A stretch of 6,112 nucleotides of DNA from Marinovum sp. (GTDB lineage Bacteria > Pseudomonadota > Alphaproteobacteria > Rhodobacterales > Rhodobacteraceae). Within the stretch, counting starts at the first letter, position 1. The number at the start of each line of letters is the position of its first letter. Below are positions 1-5,207 of the stretch, one piece after another. Both the position numbers and the translations under genes were made by a program. The notes below the pieces were generated by a model. The model did not search any database. It was not told the DNA's origin and saw only the letters and a list, made by a program, of their open reading frames with translations. Where the stretch lies: the NCBI GenBank assembly GCA_002684375.1, contig NYVC01000003.1, positions 79,188 to 85,299 on the forward strand, given 5' to 3'.

Positions 1-766
1 TCACCTTTGGCTTTATAGGATTTGACAGTATTTGCGACCCTATAATTTCCCGACAAACGCTGCCCCTTAATCCAATATGCACGTCGCAGATATGGATGAC
101 GTCCCGATCAATACATTCGACCTCAAGAAATCGGTCGATATCATCACGGCCAGTTACGTTGACGTTTTGTCCCATGACACAGTTCCGTTAACATTGGGCG
201 GAGACCAGACCGTGATATGGCCAATTTTACCGGCCTCACGCGACAAGTTTGGCCCGGTGGCCTTGGTTCATGTTGAGGCGCATGCAGATATTAATGACGA
301 AATGTTCGGGAAAAGGTGGCGCGTGGATGTCCGTTTCGCGGGACTTGGAAAGACGGATGCCGGATCAATGACAAAGTTTGTGAAATTGACTTGCTTGGCA
401 CGGGATGCAACCCCGGCGATTTCGATTGGGGATGACAGCAGGGGCGGACAGCCATCCCTGTGGAAGAATGCTTGTATAAGTCGCCAGCCTTCTTGATGGG
501 GAAATACGCAGTCAGATAGGTGATGCGCCAGTGTATCTGAGTTTTGATAGTGATAGCCTCGATCCAGCCTATGTGTGCTGGAAATTGGAACGGTTGATGT
601 GGGTGGTCTGACCTCCACCTAAGCGTTGAAATCGGCCATGGCATGGCTGGTCTGAACGGTGTCGGTTGCGATCTTGTTAAGATTTCACCGCCCTATGATC
701 CCACGGGTAACATGGCCATGATCGGGCCATTTTTTGTATGAAATGCTCTGTGGGCTGAAACCATAA
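1..766 (+). pseudogene. Ureohydrolase (agmatinase/guanidinobutyrase family) pseudogene, 5' end outside the window
   Basis: Members of this family are Mn-dependent enzymes that hydrolyse a guanidino group (for example agmatine or guanidinobutyrate) to urea plus amine. Stitching all three + frames together gives family landmarks in the correct order: RPYN (about 35-46), LGGDQT (about 200), VHVEAHADINDEMFG (about 270-310), ARGCPFRGTW (319-348), LLGTG...DFDWG (about 394-432), VEECLYKS (about 460-483), APVYLSFDSDSLDP (about 520-566), EIGTVDVGGLTST (581-619) and CDLVKISPPYDPTGN (about 668-712), ending FLYEMLCGLKP at the TAA 764-766. The gene is broken by in-frame stops (TAA 68-70, TGA 433-435, TAA 620-622), by frame changes near 25-35, 311-319, 498, 626 and 730, and by loss of the GTGTP segment near 575. 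Two metal-ligand positions are also altered: GGDH reads GGDQ and DAHAD reads EAHAD. This many independent lesions means an old pseudogene, not sequencing error. The exact substrate cannot be told. Confidence 0.9.
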
Positions 767-1060
767 TTTCACCCCAAGATCAGGGTCACTCAAAGCAGGC
801 AGCAAACACGGCAGATGCGTAGTTATTCATTGGTTTAATGCCCGCAATAATCGACAGACGCGGGTTTTTGACGGTTGCTTAAAACATCATGTCCGACAGG
901 TTGGTCAGGATCCTCACGATGCCGCAGGGTGTCTGAAGGACGAGATTGATCACTGGGACGGCTGGAAATCATGCAGTGGGGTTTAAAATCGTTCACTTTG
1001 CGGAAGTTGCGATTGTCTCGCCGTTATTTTACTGGCAATGGGGCAGCGTTTTGACCAAGA
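767..1060. other. Non-coding stretch after the ureohydrolase pseudogene
   Basis: I see no credible gene, RNA gene or clear terminator here. All six frames are interrupted often. Short protein-like runs exist (for example a hydrophobic stretch near 985-1040 on the + strand), but none matches a family I recognise. It may be further decayed coding sequence from the same island of pseudogenes. Confidence 0.5.
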
Positions 1061-1086
1061 TTGTACAGACTTGCACAGACTTGCAC
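1061..1086. repeat. 10-bp direct tandem repeat, about 2.6 copies
   Basis: The unit TTG(T/C)ACAGAC occurs at 1061-1070 and 1071-1080, followed by a partial third copy TTGCAC at 1081-1086. The period is close to one helical turn, so the copies would face the same side of the DNA. It lies about 300 bp before the regulator gene. A protein-binding role is inference; a chance short duplication is equally possible. Confidence 0.5.
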
Positions 1087-1108
1087 ACTTGGAGACGCGC
1101 CGAGGGGG

Positions 1109-1148
1109 TTTAGACGCGGCACCAATAGCATTATTGGCTGTGTCTAGA
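1109..1148. repeat. Long imperfect inverted repeat / hairpin
   Basis: Arms 1109-1127 and 1132-1148 can pair over 17 positions around the 4-nt loop GCAT. Twelve of the inner 13 or so pairs are Watson-Crick apart from two G-U pairs (1116:1141 and 1118:1139). A third G-U pair sits at 1110:1147, and a 2-nt bulge lies at 1121-1122. The innermost part is CCAATA-GCAT-TATTGG if read as DNA. No T-run follows on either strand, so it is not an ordinary intrinsic terminator. It could be an operator, a structured leader or small RNA element, or a remnant of a mobile repeat. Confidence 0.55.
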
Positions 1149-1210
1149 AAATGAACCTCGTAGGTTTTTGAGATGAATGCATGGAGAGCCACGGTATTAA
1201 ACGAGGGCAG

Positions 1211-1233
1211 GCGCCAATCAGAATGGTTGGCGC
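1211..1233. repeat. Compact GC-rich hairpin, 10-bp stem with GAA loop
   Basis: Arms 1211-1220 (GCGCCAATCA) and 1224-1233 (TGGTTGGCGC) pair over ten positions with one G-U pair (1218:1226) and a GAA triloop at 1221-1223. The outer seven bases are a perfect inverted repeat. No T-tract follows on either strand. The role is unknown; it sits between the 1109-1148 hairpin and the dyads in front of the regulator. Confidence 0.5.
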
Positions 1234-1280
1234 TGTATCTCGTATAACAATGTGTAGGGTAATGCCACGATCTCTGAGGG

Positions 1281-1341
1281 CGCAAATTGAATCAAAACTG
1301 TTGAGAATATGTTCAATTTCTGAACAGTTGTAGAATTTGCG
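1281..1341. promoter_or_regulatory. Overlapping inverted repeats, likely operator/promoter region of the regulator gene
   Basis: Four perfect dyads overlap here: CGCAAATT 1281-1288 with AATTTGCG 1334-1341; AAATTGAA 1284-1291 with TTCAATTT 1312-1319; AACTGTT 1296-1302 with AACAGTT 1323-1329; and TGTTCA 1310-1315 with TGAACA 1321-1326. The first and third are nested and share nearly one centre (1311-1312.5), giving an imperfect 61-bp dyad ending 40 bp before the ATG of the regulator. A TAGAAT at 1331-1336 could be a -10 element, but no good -35 is visible. Autoregulation by the downstream Fis-type HTH protein is a reasonable inference. Confidence 0.5.
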
Positions 1342-1369
1342 TGCTATAAAAAGGCTGCTAAAGCTCTAC

Positions 1370-1375
1370 GGGGGG
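1370..1375 (+). promoter_or_regulatory. Ribosome binding site that decides the regulator start
   Basis: A run of six G lies six bases before the ATG at 1382, an acceptable Shine-Dalgarno distance. It abuts the alternative ATG at 1376 and lies downstream of the TTG at 1337, whose neighbourhood is occupied by the right arm of the dyad. This favours translation from 1382. Confidence 0.5.
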
Positions 1376-1381
1376 ATGAAG

Positions 1382-3301
1382 ATGGACAGATTTGCCAGAG
1401 GGCGTGCCCAGGATACGTTTGCGGAGCATGCTCTGACACCAGATGAAAATCTGGCTGATAATACGATATCAACAAGCTGGGCGCGCTGTTCTTCCTTCGG
1501 CTTGAACCCGGCAGGTAAACCTGTGGATGCAGTGACATCTAACACAGAGCTTTCCGAAATTATTCAGGAAAACCAACATATCAGAAAGTTCGTTCTGCCT
1601 GAGTTGGAACTTTTATATAACCAGATTGCGGGCACGAATTTTATGGTGGCCTATGCGGATACGCGCGGCGTGGTTCTGGATGCTTTACTGGACGAAGAAT
1701 TCAAGAAAAGCGATGCTGGAAAAGCCGTCATTCCGGGGTCGATTTGGACAGAAAACTATCGTGGAACCAACGCCTTAGGACTGGCGCTGCACAGTGGGGC
1801 GTCGCAAATTGTAGCCGGGCAAGACCATTTTTTTCGCAAACTTGGCAATCTATCGTGCTTTGCCGCCCCGATTTACGGTCAAGATGACCAGATCGTCGGT
1901 GTGATCGATGCCACCTCTGATGCGGCTTCACGCCAACAGCATACGCTGGCTTTGGTCAAACTGGCCAGTAAAAATGTTGAAAACAGGCTTTTTATTGATC
2001 AGTTCAGCACGTCTTCGATTATTGCGTTCCATGCGCGCCATGAATACCTTTCGACAACCAGCGCCGCGCTTTTGGCGGTGGATGATCACGGCTTTATTGA
2101 GGGCGCAAACATCAATGCCAAAATTATGCTCAATGGCTTAAACCTCTCGCAGAAGCAGCATTTTCGTGATATTTTCGCGATCCCCTTTTCGGCAATTATA
2201 AACCGGCTCAATTCAGATGAGATCATTCGCATTCAAGATACGATGGGGTCGGCTGTGTTTATGTTGATGAAAGAGTCCACGACTAAGCGTATTGTGCATA
2301 TGCCGGTGAAGCCGAATTTATTGCAAACCTTAAAAACGACGGCAGCCGATACGGCATCTGACTGCAAAACCGATGCAAACGACGACCGTATCTTGCCGAA
2401 ATACATTGATGCAGATCCGGTTTTGAAACGGCATTTGGCGCTGGCCCAAAAAGCTTTGGAACACCAACTTCCGGTATTTATAGAAGGCGCACGGGGGACC
2501 GGTAAGAAAACCACTGCTGTAGAACTGCATCAACAGCTTTTGGGGGGTAAACCCTTTGTCGAGATCGATGGAAAGCTGTTAACCGAATGCAATCATGAAA
2601 GCGTCTTGTTTGGCCCGGCGGGAAAACTTACTTACTTTGATCACCAACCGCCAAGTCAAGCCCGTGGAAAACTAGCGCAGGCCACTGGAGGAACGTTGTT
2701 CTTAAGCGCAATCGATGCGCTGCCCAAGGCAGTTCAGGACACCCTAAGCCAGGTGCTGGAAGCCTATCACGAGCCCAATTCATCAAAAGATCAACAAGCG
2801 ATCGGTGGCTTTGTATTTTCCAGCCGATACGCGATGTCTGACTTGCAACAGCAGCCAAATATGGAACCTGTCTTTTTAGAGAATTTATTAGGGGCGCAGA
2901 TTTCATTGCCCAGTTTGTCGCAACGGACCGATTTCAGAAAATTAACTGTTGAATTGCTGCGGCAAATTGCACCCAACCAGCGGATTTCTAAAGCCGCATT
3001 GGATGCTTTGGAAACGCGGGATTGGCCCGGAAATATTGGGCAGTTGAAAAAAGTCCTAAGGATTTTGGTCGCCAGTGCAGAAGGGCCAATTATTCGCAAT
3101 GCCAACCTTCAGATTGATCATACCCTGTCGGGAAGCGACGTAACCCCATGTGAGACGTGTACGCAATCTCCCATGCGCAAGGAAAGCTGTCTGTTGATTA
3201 AGAAGACATGGCTTGAAACGGGGGGCAACATTAGTCTGGTGTCACGCCGTTTAGGCATCTCGCGGACGACCGTGTACAAGCATGTGACAAGCATGTCGTA
3301 G
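1382..3301 (+). CDS. AcoR-like GAF / AAA+ / Fis-HTH transcriptional regulator with degenerate ATPase
   Basis: This 639-aa protein has the order typical of AcoR-type enhancer-binding regulators. An N-terminal SWxRC..GL motif (about 30-45) precedes a GAF-like sensor (about 70-215, with WTENYRGTNALGLAL and a SCFAAPIY strand). A PAS-like stretch follows (about 230-300, LLAVDDHGFIEGAN). Next come an AAA+ domain (about 345-575) and a C-terminal Fis-type HTH (600-639, GGNISLVSRRLGISRTTVYK). Walker A survives as GARGTGKK (369-376). The GAFTGA loop that contacts sigma-54 is missing after LFG (409-411). Walker B reads GGTLFLSAI (436-444), SA instead of DE. The FREDLYYRL arginine-finger region reads VFLENLLGAQ (497-506). 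Sensor II reads WPGNIGQL (548-555), Gly instead of Arg. The protein probably binds DNA but is unlikely to activate sigma-54 polymerase. A C-x2-C-x9-C pattern (590, 593, 603) precedes the HTH. An upstream in-frame TTG at 1337 would add 15 residues. Ligand and targets are unknown; the frame is intact. Confidence 0.92.
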   Translation: MDRFARGRAQDTFAEHALTPDENLADNTISTSWARCSSFGLNPAGKPVDAVTSNTELSEIIQENQHIRKFVLPELELLYNQIAGTNFMVAYADTRGVVLDALLDEEFKKSDAGKAVIPGSIWTENYRGTNALGLALHSGASQIVAGQDHFFRKLGNLSCFAAPIYGQDDQIVGVIDATSDAASRQQHTLALVKLASKNVENRLFIDQFSTSSIIAFHARHEYLSTTSAALLAVDDHGFIEGANINAKIMLNGLNLSQKQHFRDIFAIPFSAIINRLNSDEIIRIQDTMGSAVFMLMKESTTKRIVHMPVKPNLLQTLKTTAADTASDCKTDANDDRILPKYIDADPVLKRHLALAQKALEHQLPVFIEGARGTGKKTTAVELHQQLLGGKPFVEIDGKLLTECNHESVLFGPAGKLTYFDHQPPSQARGKLAQATGGTLFLSAIDALPKAVQDTLSQVLEAYHEPNSSKDQQAIGGFVFSSRYAMSDLQQQPNMEPVFLENLLGAQISLPSLSQRTDFRKLTVELLRQIAPNQRISKAALDALETRDWPGNIGQLKKVLRILVASAEGPIIRNANLQIDHTLSGSDVTPCETCTQSPMRKESCLLIKKTWLETGGNISLVSRRLGISRTTVYKHVTSMS

Positions 3302-3304
3302 GCA

Positions 3305-3457
3305 CATATCGGTCGGTGGCAATGGGCCGTTGCCCGTTCGGTAAAAAGATGTTTTTGCATCGAACATACGCGCCAGACCTTCCATGCGTTTCTCGCATTG
3401 CAGGATTGCAAACTTGTCTGTCGTAACGCTGCCCGAAGCTTTCTGTAAGCTCGGACA
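3305..3457 (-). pseudogene. Possible gene fragment on the minus strand, unidentified
   Basis: One minus-strand frame is open from a stop at 3458-3460 down to the regulator's stop codon region. It reads like real protein, with DKFAILQCEKR followed by MEGLARMFDAK and SFYRTGNGPLPP. It has no start codon with a ribosome binding site. The preceding protein-like piece (MSELTESFGQRYD) lies in a different frame, as expected of a decayed gene. No family recognised. It could instead be chance composition. Confidence 0.2.
3318..3334 (+). terminator. Possible weak terminator hairpin after the regulator
   Basis: GGCAA 3318-3322 pairs with TTGCC 3330-3334, extendable inward to seven pairs including one G-U. 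It begins 17 bases after the regulator stop. The nearest T-run (3351-3356) is too far away for a classic intrinsic terminator, so this is only a candidate. Confidence 0.2.
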
Positions 3458-3502
3458 TTAGAGTGGTCAGCAAAATATTTAAAAATATACCAAACTGTAA
3501 TC

Positions 3503-3702
3503 ATGGCACAAGCGGAGTCTGCGGCGATGAAAATGCTACAAAACTCGACTGATGCGCAGCTAGCACCGGCTGGTATTGATCGCGCAACGCATCCGTTGAA
3601 CGTCATCAGAAAGAAGAGGCTGAATTTGCTGCGAAAGATGCCAGAGTTGACGCCATTATCGATACAGTTGCAGAGAAAAACTTGCTTGATCAAGCGGCCT
3701 GA
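3503..3702 (+). pseudogene. Possible small gene split by a frameshift, unidentified
   Basis: From the ATG at 3503 the frame reads MAQAESAAMKML...APAGIDRATH. Near 3590-3600 the protein-like character moves to another frame. That frame continues with ERHQKEEAEFAAKDARVD and ends AEKNLLDQAA at a TGA, 3700-3702. Joined, this would be a protein of about 65 residues with an Ala/Glu/Lys-rich, probably helical C-terminus. In its own frame the first ORF runs on to 3838, but that tail (LIKRPDPAIDPLLKLLK onward) looks non-coding. No Shine-Dalgarno is visible before 3503. I do not recognise the family; the reconstruction is inference from composition alone. Confidence 0.3.
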
Positions 3703-3724
3703 TCCGGCGATTGATCCGCTTTTG

Positions 3725-3740
3725 AAACTTTTAAAAGTTT
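3725..3740. repeat. Perfect 16-bp palindrome
   Basis: AAACTTTTAAAAGTTT is an exact palindrome with no spacer. It sits 23 bp after the TGA of the possible split small gene, shortly after two direct copies of TGATCCG (3700-3706 and 3713-3719). It could be a protein-binding site or a weak structure; nothing around it identifies its role. Confidence 0.5.
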
Positions 3741-4272
3741 TGGTTCCGGGTGCACAGATCCCGTTCAGTTTACAGCAGCAGGATTTCCCGGCAGCAGTTG
3801 GTCGGCCCCACAGGTTTGCCTTTGATGAGGTGCCGTGAGTCGGTGATAAGGCTCCAGCAAAGGCCTGTCTTTTTGAACGAATGATTTAGACAGTGGGTAG
3901 AGAATGCTGTGATAGTGCCGTTTTTCGGGGTTTCCGTCGATATCGGCTATGTTTTGTCATGGCGCGTCTTGATGAAGTTTAATCAATGATGCCGTTTGAC
4001 TAATTGTAAAAAAATAGTGTTTTCTGCTCGGCTGCGATGGTTTGTGGTGTGATAAGGCGGTGGGCCGACGATTGAATTGCGGCTTCTGCACTGAGGGTGA
4101 AAATTTATCGACATGGTATGAATATGCATTGAGCCGGTTGAGAGCTCTGTTATCATGCTGAAATGACGTGCCGGACTTTAACAAGCTGTCTGAAGATCTC
4201 GTCTCACTTTTTCAGTGGCTTGGAAAGGTGGCAATGGTCGACACCTAAAGGCGGTTTGGCACTGCGTACTGT

Positions 4273-4455
4273 TTGTCAACCAACACCGCAGGCACATTAT
4301 TCCTGTCCATTTGGTCGTTTTGGTGTGCGGCATATGTCTGTTTGTCCGGCAAAGGGGAAACCTCTGGATGGTTGGTCGGTCTGATGGTGAACTCTTATCT
4401 GTCGTTTAGGCGTTTTATTTTTGCCCTCACCGTTGCCCTGCGGGGAAGGCTATGA
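4273..4455 (+). CDS. Doubtful small membrane ORF overlapping the tctB start
   Basis: A TTG-initiated 60-residue frame (STNTAGTLFLSIWSFW...) contains two hydrophobic stretches: about residues 6-25, and about 33-55 with an RRF inside. It ends in ALRGRL, and its TGA (4453-4455) overlaps the tctB ATG (4452-4454) as ATGA, the arrangement seen in translationally coupled genes. Against it, TTG is a weak start, no Shine-Dalgarno precedes it, and the same frame continues protein-like upstream (4162-4245) across the TAA at 4246-4248. It may therefore be the 3' remnant of a longer broken membrane-protein gene rather than a working small protein. I do not recognise a family. Confidence 0.25.
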   Translation: MSTNTAGTLFLSIWSFWCAAYVCLSGKGETSGWLVGLMVNSYLSFRRFIFALTVALRGRL

Positions 4456-4465
4456 AAGCCTTTCC
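4442..4465 (+). promoter_or_regulatory. tctB ribosome binding site inside a start-codon hairpin
   Basis: The Shine-Dalgarno GGGGAAGG (4442-4449) lies just before the ATG at 4452. Bases 4444-4451 (GGAAGGCT) can pair with 4457-4465 (AGCCTTTCC) with one bulged T at 4463, which leaves AUGAA (4452-4456) as the loop. The ribosome binding site is thus in the stem and the start codon in the loop. A competing small hairpin CCTTT-CC-AAAGG (4459-4470) shares the right arm. Control of translation by this structure is inference. Confidence 0.45.
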
Positions 4466-5195
4466 AAAGGACTATGAAACCCTTTTTATGTTTTCAGAAC
4501 ATACGCCTTTTTCTTGCGAGGCCGAAGCATCAGATTTTAAAAGCGAGTGCCCTCCTGATAAAAAAGTAAAAAAAGAAGATCTGTTTAAATTCAAACGCGG
4601 ACGTGGGGATTTGCATGTCTCAGTGGTTACATTTGGATTGGCGGCGTTCTTTTTGGCGTTTTTCTGGACAGAGACGGGCTGGAACACGCGTAAACTTCCA
4701 GATGAGTTTGGGCTTTATCTGGCACATCAATTTGGATTGGTCGATCTGGAGGGTCGAGGGATGCGGTTTGGCCGCATCTTAAAGCAATCGTGGTTCGCGC
4801 CGATGCTCTGTGTTTTGATCCTTGTGCCCACCACCATCTGGAACTTACGTGCCTCATGGCAGGTGCATCGTTGGAGAAAGCGCTTTTTGCAGCCGACAGG
4901 CATAGGGTATGAACTTGAGAAATATGCCGCCGCACTCGAGTTTGTTGGGTATTTTATTGGCTATACAGTGCTGGTTCCCATATTGGGATATCTGGTCTCA
5001 ACACTTGCACTTGGAAGCTATCTGACTTGGCGGTTGGGGTACCGGACGCGGCGTTGGGGATGCATTAGTTTGTTGTCCAGCTTCGCCATTGTTTTGTTGT
5101 TTAGAACTTTTCTGCAAATCAAAACACCGGGCAATATTTGGCTTTATGATCAACTGCCCGGCACTTTGCGATCTTATATGTTGACATATTTTTAA
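4452..5195 (+). CDS. tctB: Tripartite tricarboxylate transporter small membrane subunit, TctB family
   Basis: TctB is the small, poorly conserved membrane subunit that works with TctA and a periplasmic TctC in secondary uptake of carboxylates. This 247-aa protein has hydrophobic segments at about 53-70, 114-133, 162-186 and 202-221, four or five membrane spans in all. The first two are separated by a hydrophilic loop rich in charged residues (about 72-112, RKLPDEFGLYLAHQFG). The assignment rests on this pattern, my recollection of similar roseobacter-type TctB proteins, and tctA lying 12 bp downstream. The 50-residue polar N-terminus (KKVKKEDLFKFKRGRGD just before the first span) has no hydrophobic signal and should be cytoplasmic. 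At 247 aa it is longer than the roughly 150-180 aa of many TctB proteins. Start 4452 is chosen for its Shine-Dalgarno; ATG 4488 is a weaker alternative. The substrate is not predictable. Confidence 0.78.
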   Translation: MKAFPKDYETLFMFSEHTPFSCEAEASDFKSECPPDKKVKKEDLFKFKRGRGDLHVSVVTFGLAAFFLAFFWTETGWNTRKLPDEFGLYLAHQFGLVDLEGRGMRFGRILKQSWFAPMLCVLILVPTTIWNLRASWQVHRWRKRFLQPTGIGYELEKYAAALEFVGYFIGYTVLVPILGYLVSTLALGSYLTWRLGYRTRRWGCISLLSSFAIVLLFRTFLQIKTPGNIWLYDQLPGTLRSYMLTYF

Positions 5196-5201
5196 AGGGA
5201 G
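5194..5201 (+). promoter_or_regulatory. Ribosome binding site of tctA
   Basis: AAAGGGAG begins inside the tctB stop codon and ends six bases before the ATG at 5208. The in-frame ATG at 5202 touches it directly, so 5208 is the better start. Translation of tctA is probably coupled to tctB. Confidence 0.55.
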
Positions 5202-5207
5202 ATGGAG

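Larger units (their letters stand above)
3302..4272. other. Nearly 1 kb without a convincing intact gene, probable decayed DNA
   Basis: Open frames here are short, lack ribosome binding sites or have shadow-like composition. Protein-like pieces appear on both strands in shifting frames: minus-strand 3305-3457 (containing DKFAILQCEKR), plus-strand 3503-3702, minus-strand near 3778-3828 (KPVGPTNCCREILLL, then a stop), and plus-strand 4162-4245 (NKLSEDLVSLFQWLGKVA, then TAA 4246-4248). I cannot assign any of them to a family. An AT-rich segment at 3471-3490 contains ATATTT-AA-AAATAT. I saw no tRNA, IS terminal repeats or CRISPR. Confidence 0.5.

Noticed and set aside
77..496. Intact 139-residue protein from the ATG at 77
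   Set aside because: Only its first part matches the ureohydrolase family; after about 311 the homology moves to other frames, so this is a piece of the pseudogene.
983..1285. 100-codon minus-strand open frame
   Set aside because: It spans two strong hairpins and has no ribosome binding site or recognisable domain.
1..1341. Guanidine or other riboswitch linked to the ureohydrolase pseudogene
   Set aside because: The hairpins lie downstream of the pseudogene and their loops (GCAT and GAA) lack the ACGR-type loops of guanidine-II elements.
1337..1381. TTG start adding 15 residues to the regulator
   Set aside because: It lies inside the right arm of the upstream dyad and lacks a Shine-Dalgarno, whereas ATG 1382 has a G-run six bases before it.
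3118..3693. 191-codon minus-strand open frame
   Set aside because: It overlaps the conserved HTH end of the regulator in antisense, has erratic Cys/Arg-rich composition, no family resemblance and no ribosome binding site; treated as a shadow frame.
3996..4024. TTGACT as a -35 box of a tctBA promoter
   Set aside because: No acceptable -10 hexamer is present at 16-18 bases downstream.
4172..4187. GG-N10-GC spacing resembling a sigma-54 promoter before tctB
   Set aside because: Only the GG and GC dinucleotides match; the flanking bases (CGGACT and AAGC) do not fit TGGCAC and TTGC.
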